In this document: in pieces, positions 9,768 through 30,454 of the stretch
How positions within the stretch are numbered: the first letter of the stretch is position 1
How the letters are laid out: the number at the start of each line of letters is the position of its first letter
Source: Nannochloropsis oceanica
Taxonomy: Eukaryota; Sar; Eustigmatophyceae; Eustigmatales; Monodopsidaceae
Assembly: GCA_004519485.1 (NCBI GenBank)
Contig: CP038130.1
Location: 682,001-746,000, forward strand
Length of the DNA: 64,000 nt
Direction of reading: 5' to 3'
Notes under the pieces: model-generated
Told to the model about the DNA's origin: nothing
The model's database searches: none
The model's input: the letters and a program-made list of their open reading frames with translations, nothing else
Made by a program: the position numbers and the translations under genes

Positions 9768-10078
9768 AGGAGGAGGAGGGAGAGAAGGAGGAGGAGGGAG
9801 AGAAGGAGGGAGAGGGAGAGGAGGGAGAGAAGGAGGAGGAGGGGGAAGGGTACAAGGAGGAGTGGAGAGAAGAGAAGAAGGAGGAGCAATAGTAGGAGAA
9901 GGAGGAGGCAGAGGGGGAGGGAGGGACGGAGGAGGAAGAGGAAGAGGAGGAGGAGGAGGAGGAGTTCCAGGAGGAGGCGGAGGCGGAGGAAGAGGAAGAG
10001 AAAGAGGAGGAGGACGAGGCGAATGAGGAGGCGGAGGAGGCGGAGGAGGCAGAGAAGGCGGAGAAGGCGGAGGAGGTT
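9768..10078 (+). repeat. Long purine-rich (GGA)n tract
   Basis: About 310 bases on this strand are almost entirely A and G, built from degenerate GGA/GAGA units with only a few interrupting pyrimidines (for example near 9850 and 9885). The frames running through it encode only poly-Arg/Glu/Gly or, on the other strand, poly-Leu/Ser, so I do not call a gene. Such polypurine tracts can adopt triplex structures and are often transcription or replication pause sites; that role is inference. Confidence 0.85.
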
Positions 10079-10269
10079 ACGTGCCGGCCATCCGAGGACT
10101 TTGCTGGTATGAGACGTGTGAACAGTTTGCATCTCAGGACGGCAATGGGGCACTTAACATTCTGAGGGTGTACAGGAGTATGGTCCGTGGAGAAGCTCGT
10201 CCCCATGATGGTCAACCGCGGCAGGATATGCGGACACTCTATGTGTTGCCTCCCCTGTGACCTCCTCTT

Positions 10270-10285
10270 CCCCCCCCCCCCCCCC
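10270..10285 (+). repeat. C16 homopolymer
   Basis: An uninterrupted run of sixteen C residues in gene-free sequence. It is a likely length-variable site and a likely sequencing-error site. Confidence 0.9.
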
Positions 10286-10609
10286 TCCTCCTGGCCCTGT
10301 TTGGACCGTCCGGGGACTTTGCTAGGTGTAAAACCTGTCAAAGTCGCTACAAATACTCGGAAAATATAAGGGGAAATATATGCAATATTTTATTGTTGAA
10401 AGGCTTCCCCTTCTGTGCAATTCCTAGAGGCCGTGAGGTTGCATATGATAGTTCTAGGTTTGTAGGATAGCTACGACAGAAATGCCTAGTATGCTGATGC
10501 TTAGAAGTCGAAACACAACAAACCGAGTCCAAAACTCTTGCACCCTCAAAAGCTTTCAGCAGTATGCGAATTATAGAAAATTAAGATTGAGAAATTATGA
10601 TGGAATAGT

Positions 10610-11133
10610 GCTCATTCTCCCCTTTGCCACTCACTCCCCCGCATCTTCCTCATCAACACCATCCTCTGCTTCTTTCCCCTCTCCTTCTTCCTCCTCCACT
10701 CCCTTCGCCCTCATATCCTTCTTTGTGCTTTTTGAGGTCTTTCTCAAGTTGCCCCTCATCCTTTAAAGCCAAACAAGCCTCTCAGGTCTCCTCCTTCCTG
10801 CTCACTACCACATGGCAATCCTTCGAAGATCCATGCTTTTTGGCGTAAAATCCTTGGGTGGAGATTTCGATGCAATGGACCAACCGAATGTTGAATATGG
10901 AGGTATTGGGGTAAGACAGAGGAACGTCTCGCAGATATGTTTTGGAGCCCCCAGCTGTCGGGGTCTACAACCCTACTCAACGGGGCCGGTCGTCGAAATG
11001 CCTCTGCAGAGCTTCCAAGAAATGTTGTCAGTAGGAGAAAAAAAAGCTGCAAGAGAAGTTGCTGATGGTGATGATTGCTGCTGCTGTTGTTGTTGCTCGT
11101 CTTCCTCGTCGTCCTCCTCGTCATCATCATCAC
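10610..11133 (-). CDS. Possible plastid-targeted small protein (model uncertain)
   Basis: The frame starting at 11133 opens with a hydrophilic stretch, then LLLQLFFLLLTTFLG and SSAEAFRRPAP. That is a signal peptide followed by an ASAF-like motif with the key Phe, as in proteins imported into secondary red plastids. The continuation is unclear. The same frame runs to about 10756, but an adjacent frame downstream (TYLRDVPLSYPNTSIFNIR near 10930-10870) looks more protein-like, and a charged stretch at about 10760-10620 could be a last exon. I cannot fix the introns and recognise no family. The N-terminal leader is the only well supported part. Confidence 0.35.
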
Positions 11134-11263
11134 AATCGCCCCCTCTATCGCCCCGTCGCTGCTGGTGCTGGTGCCGCTGCTGTGACTTCTCCACCGGCTT
11201 CAGGAATTGTACACGGCCCTCTTCCTCCTATTCTTAGCAGCCCCTACGAGGAGGCCATGCACT

Positions 11264-11507
11264 CTAATTTTTCATGTGGGTTCGGAGGGTGCCCTTGTTC
11301 AACTGCCGCGGCTTCCCCGGCCGTGGATCCATCTGCTGCTGCCACAACACAAGAAATTCGGGTCTGCATGTCTTGCAGATCAGGTCACTTTTCCGTGGGT
11401 TTATAGTAAGTTCATCACACAGGTAGCCGTAGCCCACATCAGCGCCATCGGGTCCTTCCTCCTCGATGCCAAGAAGCTTGAATGGGTCCTTCACTGATGC
11501 TGATGGG
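11264..11507 (-). CDS. Possible terminal exon of an unknown gene
   Basis: A minus-strand frame reads KDPFKLLGIEEEGPDGADVG, then CDELTINPRKSDLICKTC, and ends at a TAG near 11264. A polypyrimidine/CAG acceptor-like sequence lies just before it (about 11490-11520). The sequence looks like real protein, with a CxxC pair, but I recognise no family and find no upstream exon. It may also be a chance frame. Confidence 0.25.
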
Positions 11508-11955
11508 GGGCTGGGTGGGTCGGTTGGAGGGGGTGGTGGATTTGATTATCAAGAAGACGCTATGGTGGAATGGCGCCCGGGCACAACAAGTATCTAATAT
11601 GTGGAATTAGATTGCAGTGAGCGTCAGTGGTAATCAATTATTGGTATTGAGAAAATTGGAAAACAGAGCTTACACCTGACCCCCGAGGCCTCACATCTCA
11701 GTGCAGCATGAACTCATGTTTCTCATTTCGTGGGGCCCCTCGTTCGGCTATACTGTGGCTCTTATTCTTGTTTTCAATACCTTAAAGGATGTTCAATGTC
11801 GAGCCTAAGGTGCCAGGGCATTTACTGAGACTATGTGGAATGAAACTGAATCCAACGATATCGACAAATATAAAAATAAGGTCCTTCGGCTGATGACCGT
11901 GGATAGATCTGTCCGCTTGATAAAGGGGCACTTCACGATTCGTGAGAAATTTATG
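11508..11955. other. Intergenic before tRNA-Ser(CGA)
   Basis: AT-rich sequence with no supported gene or repeat. Confidence 0.4.
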
Positions 11956-12037
11956 GACGAGTTGACCGAGTGGTTAAGGTGTTGCACTCGAAATGCAATG
12001 GTGTTTCGCCGCGGGAGTTCAAATCTCCCACTCGTCG
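11956..12037 (+). tRNA. tRNA-Ser(CGA)
   Basis: Acceptor GACGAGT pairs with ACTCGTC. The D-arm TTGACCGAGTGGTTAAGG is tRNA-Ser-like. Anticodon stem TTGCA/TGCAA holds loop CTCGAAA with anticodon CGA at 11989-11991. A long variable arm is followed by T-stem GGGAG/CTCCC with loop TTCAAAT, and discriminator G at 12037. T5 at 12041-12045 is the terminator. There is no intron. Confidence 0.96.
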
Positions 12038-12188
12038 ATGTTTTTACCCCCGGGACGGCCCATATCGTCTAATTTCGACGGTCCTACATATTTGATCAAA
12101 GGTATGTATGAAGCAGAACAGAGGACCATATATCCAAATTCTCAATTACGTAAAACATCAATGTATTGATTAGGTTTTCTTCATCGTT

Positions 12189-14693
12189 TTATACATATGT
12201 TGACACTCCTCCCTCAAGCATATTTTGTAGCGCTGCACGCTTCCGTCGCTCAATGGTCTTTGGTCGAAAAGTCAAGGTGGCCTGCGCAAGTTTCTCCACC
12301 TCGGCTCTCACGCTTGCTCGGCTACCACGTTGACCTTGTGGACGAGAGCTAATTTGAAAAGGCCGCGCCATGGTGGTCTTGACCTGCTCAGCACCCGAAT
12401 TAGTAGTCACGCCGGTCCTCTTGGTTCCCCCAGCAGCCAGTGCAGCGGTCGCGATAGCCCGCTCCTCCCGCTGCTGTGCAGCTGCTTGCGTGCGAGCTAT
12501 GAACTTCCCGAGACCCCGCACCAGGACCGGGGATTGCTGCTGCTTTTGCCGACGCCTAGTGGGTATGGCCTTTGTGGCAAGTTCCGGCTGCCACGTGCAA
12601 TCCTGCAGCTCTTCCGCTTCACGAGCCGCATGAGCCTTAGCCGCAAGCGATTCCTTGTCCCGTCGCCGGACTTCCCAATCGCCGGCGATGGAGAGCGACG
12701 ACGGTTGCCTAAGCTGTATTTTTGTTGTTGCAGGCACCGAAACGTTGCCGATAGCGACCAAAGCACTAGTACTGAGAGATTGGCGGCACCTAGTTGCTAT
12801 TGCTTTTGACGTTGCTGCTACTGGGACTGTAGGGGCGGAGGCAGCAAGGGGAAGAGACGAAGAAGAATAGGAGGACTGAAGTACTGGTTGAAATGTGCAC
12901 TCGGCCTCAAACCGTTCCTGCGCTTCTTCAAAAGCCTTGTTCCGGGCCATCTCCCCGCGCCAGTTGTATGCAAGCTCGTCTGTGGTAGAGGGTCGGCCCA
13001 AGGCACGAGAGACGGGGTTGAGGGAAGGCTGGAAGAGATACTGGGCATAAAAGGCCTCGGTCCGATGCAGGCGGGCGGCCTCCCGCCTGGCGATCTCCTT
13101 GACTGCCAGCCGCTGTACGACAGGGTCGTCGTCGCTGTTGCTGTTGCTATCGGTGTGCCTCCTGTTGATGTCCTCTTGGTCTAGGCGCAGTCGGAGGCGG
13201 GCCACGATAGCTTCGCTGTAGGGCTTGAGGGCCGGTCTGAACCATTCATCTTCCTCTGCAGCTTTGTTTGCTTCAATTACAGCAGCCTTGCGTTGCCTTT
13301 GCTCTTTCCACACGTACTGGCGCGACTCAAAATCCAGTGGTAAGCCTGCGTGCGCAATCAGCTTTTCGGTTTTCTCACATAGGCGTGGGGAAAAATGACA
13401 TTCCGCCAATTGCTCCTGCTCCAAGTCTAACTGCTTGGCAATGCGCCGCTGCAAGAACCGTTGCGACTCATAGGCCAAGTAATCAAATTTCGCTCCGCTC
13501 TTGACAGATTGTGGCTGATCCTTCTCATCGTTGATACGCTGGTCGTACATTTTTTGATAGTCCTGCTCCTGGCGCCGTTGCCGGGCAATCTCCTCTGACA
13601 CGCTACAAAGGCGAGGGCTAAAAGTCCACTCTGCTGCTTCCTTCTTCTCTTCTCGGGCCCGCAACCGATTAAGATTATCACGCCGAGCACGTTGCACGTC
13701 TCCTAATCGCTGGTGCAAAGGCTTTTCTTGACCGGGGCGCCGCAAGGGCGAGGAGCAGGGGGAAGCCAAAGGGGAAGACCAGAAGGTTGATCCAGACATA
13801 AGTCGGGCCTCGTCCGTGTACAAGACTGGTCGAAAGGTGCACTCGGCCGCTAGTTCAAGCTCGAGCTTTTCCTGTCGACGTAGTCGCGCTGCCTCGGCCG
13901 CTTCTTGCTTCTCTTTTAGACGGTCTGGCAAGGACTTGGGCACCTCGCCCTTGGAGGCGGCGGCAGCAGCGGCGGCGCGCTTCTCCGTGCCTTGACAAAG
14001 GTTGGGCTTGAATGTACAATTTTCTTGTATCGTCTTGGCTATTTCTCGTTCCTCGCGTTGTCGCTCTCGCTCAGCATAAATTTTGTTCCGGGGTTGTGCG
14101 AGCCGCAAGAGCGTCTGCGACACGGTGGGCTTGGTAAAGCGAATGCACGGCTGGGACGTCGGGGGGGCAGGGCATGGTGACGATGATGAGGAAGGGCCGC
14201 GGACGGAGGTGGTTGAGTGTACCAATTGTGAGACTGAGCGTGCCATAGATGGTGATTGCTCTGACAGTGGTGTCGGGGGTGGTGTAGAGCTTGGCATGAA
14301 AGAAGAGGGGAGCGGGCGGGGGGTCGAGCGTGCTGCTGCTAGCGTCGGGGAAGAGGGAAGATGTCGCGGTTGCAGTCGGGAATAAATGGCGGCATCCACG
14401 CGAGCTGCTGGCACTTCTTCTACAGACCCTATTTGCGAGGCCGGGGGGCTGTGCAGCGGCGGTGGAGAGAGGCGGGAAGAGGCACCAGAAGGTCTTGATA
14501 GTGATAATAGCAGGCTTCGGCTGCTCGGCACTTGGCTTGGGTTGGACAAGTGAAGTTCTGTTTTTTGAAGCGGCATGTCAATGCGGTCCAGCTCGGCCAG
14601 GCCCGAAGTGGCCATGGGAACGAGCTTGTGGTGCTGAGTGGTGTGCAGGAGTGATGAGTATTTTTGGCTTGCGTTGACAAAAGTGACTCTCAT
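12189..14693 (-). CDS. CTFxPxL-repeat protein, function unknown
   Basis: 834 residues, intronless. The first 200 residues are Ser/Pro-rich and probably disordered. After that a short motif of the form (C/W)-T-F-x-P-x-L recurs about nine times: near residues 223 (CTFKPNLC), 285 (CTFRPVLY), 356 (WTFSPRLC), 432 (CHFSPRLC), 484 (EWFRPALK), 552 (YLFQPSLN), 599 (CTFQPVLQ), 698 (CTWQPEL) and 807 (LTFRPK). The 50-100 residue spacers are rich in Arg, Glu, Ala and Gln and probably helical. Similar 'CTFxPxxN' repeats occur, as I recall, in uncharacterised proteins of flagellate protists and oomycetes, often linked to cilia or the cytoskeleton. The gene is divergent from the giant myosin with 336 bp between start codons, which is compatible with a cytoskeletal role but does not prove it. 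An in-frame ATG at residue 27 is an alternative start. Confidence 0.85.
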   Translation of the reverse strand: MRVTFVNASQKYSSLLHTTQHHKLVPMATSGLAELDRIDMPLQKTELHLSNPSQVPSSRSLLLSLSRPSGASSRLSPPPLHSPPASQIGSVEEVPAARVDAAIYSRLQPRHLPSSPTLAAARSTPRPLPSSFMPSSTPPPTPLSEQSPSMARSVSQLVHSTTSVRGPSSSSSPCPAPPTSQPCIRFTKPTVSQTLLRLAQPRNKIYAERERQREEREIAKTIQENCTFKPNLCQGTEKRAAAAAAASKGEVPKSLPDRLKEKQEAAEAARLRRQEKLELELAAECTFRPVLYTDEARLMSGSTFWSSPLASPCSSPLRRPGQEKPLHQRLGDVQRARRDNLNRLRAREEKKEAAEWTFSPRLCSVSEEIARQRRQEQDYQKMYDQRINDEKDQPQSVKSGAKFDYLAYESQRFLQRRIAKQLDLEQEQLAECHFSPRLCEKTEKLIAHAGLPLDFESRQYVWKEQRQRKAAVIEANKAAEEDEWFRPALKPYSEAIVARLRLRLDQEDINRRHTDSNSNSDDDPVVQRLAVKEIARREAARLHRTEAFYAQYLFQPSLNPVSRALGRPSTTDELAYNWRGEMARNKAFEEAQERFEAECTFQPVLQSSYSSSSLPLAASAPTVPVAATSKAIATRCRQSLSTSALVAIGNVSVPATTKIQLRQPSSLSIAGDWEVRRRDKESLAAKAHAAREAEELQDCTWQPELATKAIPTRRRQKQQQSPVLVRGLGKFIARTQAAAQQREERAIATAALAAGGTKRTGVTTNSGAEQVKTTMARPFQISSRPQGQRGSRASVRAEVEKLAQATLTFRPKTIERRKRAALQNMLEGGVSTYV

Positions 14694-15029
14694 TGCCGAC
14701 CTGCTTGGGCGTCATCGCTTGAAAATTGTTGATTTGATTTTTGATTGATGGGCCTGCTGGTTCATCCAAAGCAGAGTATAGAACGACTTGTCCCCCAAGC
14801 CATCTGCCAACGACCTCATCCTCGACGTTGTGCGGTGACTTTTATGCCTATTTGTCCGTGCGTGGGTCCGTGTCGATCGGCCCGGCAGTCGCACATGGCG
14901 TCGCGCTTCTTCATCAGACCCCCGACGTCCATCACGATGCCTTGTATGTATACCCCCTCCTTACCCACCTTCATAGAGCCAACATCGTACTAAAACCCTC
15001 TCCTTCCTTCTCTTCCTTCCCCTTAACAA
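14694..15029. promoter_or_regulatory. Divergent promoter region of the repeat protein and the myosin
   Basis: 336 bp separate the two start codons. It must contain both promoters and 5' UTRs. No TATA box stands out. A pyrimidine-rich stretch (about 14998-15028) immediately precedes the proposed myosin ATG and could be the tract of a 5' UTR intron ending in the accag at 15038-15042; in that case the true start would be an upstream exon or the ATG at 15048. Confidence 0.5.
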
Positions 15030-26114
<11,085 letters not shown>

Positions 26115-26468
26115 GAAGGATTGCTGGGAGGTCAGAAAGAAGATATGTGTTTGGAATAGACAGAGGATGGATCAAATAAGGGATAGGGAGGGAAAGTGAT
26201 TATGAAAAGAGGATGGCTGTAAAGACGGGAAGAGTATTTGATATTCATGAATGAACAAAAGATTGTGGGGAGAAAACACATAGATACACACACCTTGTCG
26301 TGGAACTAACAGCGTACAAACAAAAGTGCCAGATTATACCATGATGAAGTATCCCTAAAGAAGCAAGGGACTTAATGTGCGCGATAAATATCAGAATTTC
26401 GGGTATTTCGTTCCTTCACCGCAACCAAAACTTTGTTACTGTCTCTTTTTCCAACCAATTTTGTGTCG
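26115..26468. other. Intergenic between convergent genes
   Basis: This holds the 3' flanks of the myosin and of the SLC25 carrier. No further feature is seen. Confidence 0.5.
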
Positions 26469-28008
26469 CTACATCTCCTTCTCCCCCGCAGTTGTTTTCT
26501 TCTTCTTCTCGGCAGTTTCGGTGCTAGCACCATAACTTTTCCATTCGCTGCTGTCTTTCCGACTCCAAAACAAGATTCCCTCATAGATGACGGAAGATAG
26601 CATCCCAAGCGGTGCGCTTGACACCAGCTTAGGCGCAAGGCCCCGCAAAAAAGATTGACGTAACCCCTCTGTTTGCAAAATGGTCTTCAAGCTCCTAATA
26701 TAAGTCAACGGTCCAGGCTTCACATGCTGGGTCTGCAGCCTCGTCTTGGCCACATCAAAAGGATTTGTCGCCAGGGCACTCAATCCCCCGGCGAACAAGC
26801 CGGCGGCCATGTGAGGAAGGGACTGGCGGATCGTTGCCAAAACGTCAGCGACTTGCTCAAGCATGCGCTCTGTCGACGAGAAAGGAGACAAGACCGCAGA
26901 TTCAGGTACGGGTGTAGGGTTTGGTTTGGATGGGGGGATGTGCTCGCGAGCCAGGACGGTAAATAGGGATTTAAAGGACTCATAACTCTGCCACCAGACG
27001 CCAGACGCAATGCCAGAGGTAACAAGAGTCGCCCCGAAACCTCGGTAGAAAGTGCGCACACCTGCGAAAGTGTGCGGGGGGAGACAGAGACGGTTGCATA
27101 TGGGGTCAGAGTTTAAATATCACTGCTTGTGAGAAACTCTCATACCGCAGAAATGTCCCCTCTTGTTTCATCTTTCCCCGTATGCCCTTACTTCCTCTTT
27201 CCACTTACCGTCTTCTCGCCACATGTCTGTCAGAACCTGCTGCACGCCCGAATATCGCGTGGGAAGTTGCAAGCGCTGCGCTACAATCTCCACTGGTATG
27301 TAAAGAGCCAAGCAGGCCGCGTCCGCAATAAACCCGGCAAACATGGGAGCCATAGTTTGCTGGAAGGACGGCTCAGGAACCGTTTCGGCAGGAAAGCCGT
27401 TGGCAGGACTGGAATCATAATGCAAGCCCAGAGCACTCTTAGCGTAGGTGTATGTGCTGATATATACTAAATAGGCTGGGAGGCTCGCGACGGCATAGAA
27501 GAGGAAGCCCTTGTAGAGTGACCTGATACCTCCCATGCTGCGAATGCTCAGGGACTGAGTGACGGCCCCGGTCTGCACTTGCTGCCGAGTCTTCATCGCC
27601 CACATAGGCCAATATATCGAGTTTTCGAATACTGAGTTGGGTAAGCGGGTTGGCGAGAAGGTCAACATCAGACTCGGGCACATAGGCAAGTATTTCATTT
27701 ATGGGTGGGCATTGCTGTCACCTATGGGTAAGATGCGCCTTCCCCCCAAACAAGGTATGCACTTTGAAATTACAGGTGCACAAATCTTCAAATCTTCGCC
27801 ACACGACACATACGAATGATATGCTACGCTCCCTGCCGGCTCCACAGCCCGACAGAGGCCGTGTGCCCACCTTTGGTACATATGTTTGTGTATGCGTTGG
27901 AGAATGAAGTGCAAACTTACCAGTGGCAAAAGAGGAGATGATCAATAGCTTCTTCACGTCCAGATCTTGCCACTCCGTCTGTCCCAGGTTGGAAACGTCA
28001 AGGGTCAT
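26469..28008 (-). CDS. Mitochondrial carrier family (SLC25) protein
   Basis: Exons (transcribed order) 28008-27921, 27631-27209 and 27061-26469 give 367 residues; splice sites are gtaagt/actcag and gtaagt/tcgcag. The protein begins MTLDVSNLGQTEWQDLD. Its first carrier signature spans the exon 1/2 junction as FENSIYWPMWAMKTRQQVQ, with the usual P-x-D replaced by P-x-W. A second repeat is marked by LYIPVEIVAQRLQLP and a third by ATNPFDVAKTRLQTQ; each is followed by a short helix and a G-rich second membrane segment (for example GIRSLYKGFLF). Six membrane helices are expected, in the inner mitochondrial membrane. The overall pattern recalls SLC25A44-like carriers, but I cannot assign the substrate. 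Confidence 0.9.
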
Positions 28009-28379
28009 GGTTGCTGCTGGCTAGGTCGATGATGCGGCACGGGTGCAACTGATTGATTACTATGATGGGCGTCGGAACGATGGGCGCCAAGGCAGAGAGA
28101 GCGTGTTGCCTCCGGTGTGTGCTGCGCTGACCTTCCCCGTCCGACTTGTTGCGTCCCGTGTCTCCCTTTACATTCGGATAAGAATTATGTTGTGGTCAAG
28201 AATGGGTGAGAAGTAAGGATGACTAGTCTACGAGGACAGGTAAAAAGCTGCAGTTCATTCGCGGTCGCTCGCTGTTCGTCCGTTTACGTACCAATAATTC
28301 CTTCTTTTCTGAGGTGACCAAAATCTTTTTTCTTTCTACTTTTTCAAAATCTTTTCCCTGCCTCAAACCCCATCATTTT
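28009..28379. promoter_or_regulatory. SLC25 promoter region and METTL3 3' flank
   Basis: 371 bp contain the upstream region of the SLC25 gene (reading left) and the 3' end of METTL3, both on the minus strand. No distinct element is recognised. Confidence 0.4.
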
Positions 28380-30110
28380 TTAGCGACCCTTTGCCTGCTT
28401 TGCCGCCTCCCACCGACGAAACCGTGTGAGTGCCTCCCCAATCAAGTGGGTAGGCGGCAGTTGATTCCCCACCGTGATCCAACCTTCGCGGATGTTATGC
28501 TTGCGGCCAAAAATCTCGATTTTGCGGGCGCCGGGACACATACGCTCGATTATGTCATATATCTCATCGGGCTTGCGGCTTGTTTCCCTGACCTCGGCGA
28601 CTATTACATCGCAATCCACGTACCGATTCAGGTGGGTTCGCCCGGCAGCCCCATGCAGGCCTGTTGTAACAAAATTCCCCTTGACGCCAACCAGGCAATG
28701 CTCCTTGGAATGATTCAGCCAATGACCTGTGCGGCCCGTGCGGATGACTTTCTGGAGCTGGTTGGTTTTAATCCAAATGATCTCCTCCAGCTGCCGGTAA
28801 CCCCAGTAATCAAAAATCTCGCGCGCGCGTTCCATCGCCCGACCCGTGACCCACAGAAAAAGGAGCCCGCCTTCCACTTGCAGCTTAGGGAAATTGAGCT
28901 TGCAAACCTCGTCGTCAGACATGGTACCATAAGGTAGATCCATGTGAATCTTTTGGTAAAGTGTGGTGTGAGGGAAGAGAGAGGGGAGAAGTGAGCCGGT
29001 GTGGTGGTGTAAGATCCCCACTATTCGCGGTTTTATTTCACAAAGAACCCCTGTTCCCAAATTTCTCACCTCCCAAGGCGGGTCAGCCATGATGACTGGA
29101 AATTGACCTAAGATCGACAGCTCAAAATTGCACACGTCCACGTTCACCCACTGTGCCGGTGCTGGAGGGGTGGTCGGGAGCGTGGTGCTCGCCATCCACA
29201 TTCCCGGTGTACCCTCGGACCCCTGATGTGGCAGCGCCGGCGAGCGGCCTCGTTTACCTTTAATTTCCTCAGCACCAGGTGATCTGTGGCGGTCGCAGCT
29301 GTCGCCATGGCTATTTCTCTCTTCCTCAATCTCGTAGTGGATGTACTTGCATGTTCGCATTCGCCGGCAACCGGACAGGTAAGCACAGTCGCCGAGGCTC
29401 ACATCCGTATGGCTTTCAATGACGCGCCGAAAGTGAAGTTTGCTGCATGCTGCAGTGCTCATGGCTGCTGTGATTGCTGAGCCCCCTGATAATATCGTAG
29501 CCGCCGTTCGAGTTTGCCGCTCACATTCCAAAAGGGTTCCATGGACGCAATATTCTCGGACCGAAGGAGCGTCCTTCTTGAAGTGCGCCACGGCCGAGGC
29601 TTCCAACGCCGTGGGTTTTTCCAGCAAAGCGGCAATATCATGTGACGGGGATGTCAAAGCGATAGAGAAAGAGGTGGCGCTAGCGTCTCGTGGTGAAATA
29701 GAGGCAGGTGAAGGAAGGGAAAAGGTGGCGGTGCTCAAGACTCCCACCGTTTGTTGTGTTATGGAACACCCAACAGCGCCAGACTTCCCGGTGCACTCCG
29801 ACGGGCCTTCAGAGCAAAGCAACAAATACTTTTCCAGAGGAGCTAGGTGGACACGAGTCAGCATCACCAAAGTCTTGGATCCCAAGTCGAGCGTGTCCAT
29901 GTCCACGCCTTGGTGCTCCACCAGCTTCCTCACAGCAGGGAGGAGGTCCTCGGGCGTGGGGAAGTTCACTAGAGATGGATAGTCATCATCGGGTGTTTGA
30001 TCTCCGTCGACATGACGGCGCAGCTTGCGGTGAAGGGAGGCCAGGTCCAGTGGCAAATCTTGTTGTTGGCCGTGGTGCCGCACCAAATAGCGGGCCAGTT
30101 CTGTCTCCAT
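28380..30110 (-). CDS. METTL3: N6-adenosine methyltransferase METTL3 (MT-A70/IME4)
   Basis: Catalytic subunit of the m6A writer, which methylates mRNA adenosines with METTL14 in the nucleus. Start chosen at METELARYLVRHHG (30110); an in-frame ATG at 30170 adds 20 unlikely residues. Exons 30110-29070 and 28949-28380 give about 556 residues after removal of a 120-bp intron. CCCH-type fingers appear as CSKLHFRRV and CAYLSGCRRMRTCKYIHYEIE. The catalytic motif is ADPPW, and the intron splits it from IHMDLPYGTMSDDE. Further family blocks are LFLWVTGRAMERAR, NHSKEHCLVGVKGN and RETSRKPDEIYDIIERM. The intron has gtgag and an aaaag acceptor, is phase 0, and has no in-frame stop, so the genomic frame is open through it. 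Confidence 0.95.
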   Translation of the reverse strand: METELARYLVRHHGQQQDLPLDLASLHRKLRRHVDGDQTPDDDYPSLVNFPTPEDLLPAVRKLVEHQGVDMDTLDLGSKTLVMLTRVHLAPLEKYLLLCSEGPSECTGKSGAVGCSITQQTVGVLSTATFSLPSPASISPRDASATSFSIALTSPSHDIAALLEKPTALEASAVAHFKKDAPSVREYCVHGTLLECERQTRTAATILSGGSAITAAMSTAACSKLHFRRVIESHTDVSLGDCAYLSGCRRMRTCKYIHYEIEEERNSHGDSCDRHRSPGAEEIKGKRGRSPALPHQGSEGTPGMWMASTTLPTTPPAPAQWVNVDVCNFELSILGQFPVIMADPPWEVRNLGTGVLCEIKPRIVGILHHHTGSLLPSLFPHTTLYQKIHMDLPYGTMSDDEVCKLNFPKLQVEGGLLFLWVTGRAMERAREIFDYWGYRQLEEIIWIKTNQLQKVIRTGRTGHWLNHSKEHCLVGVKGNFVTTGLHGAAGRTHLNRYVDCDVIVAEVRETSRKPDEIYDIIERMCPGARKIEIFGRKHNIREGWITVGNQLPPTHLIGEALTRFRRWEAAKQAKGR

Positions 30111-30410
30111 AGCCTGCTGTGGGGAAGGAGTGGATGGGATGGAAATGTGTGATTGACAGTGGCAAAGCACGTATTGAGTTGTAATTGGATGTATAGAGGA
30201 GCTAATTTAGGGAAAGCTCGCGATCACCGAGACGGAGAATGTTCCCGCATCGCGTTGGAAACCTCCTTCCCCGATTGCGGCGAAGCAAGTCTGCCGTTGC
30301 CAAGCCGTTGCTCTTCTCCCCTGCATCGTTTCTTCACGTCGAACCAGTTCCTCTCGTTCGCGCATGGCACCTCGATCGCACGAGCATCGCGCCTAATTAC
30401 CCCAATCTTA

Positions 30411-30454
<44 letters not shown>

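Noticed and set aside
10085-10340. Imperfect direct repeat (ggactttgct context) at about 10087 and 10300
   Set aside because: The match is short and degenerate, with no terminal structure; I could not make an element of it.
9566-10341. Long open frames across the purine tract (poly-Leu, poly-Ser, poly-Arg/Glu)
   Set aside because: They follow only from the (GGA)n composition, exist in several frames on both strands and have no domain or start context.
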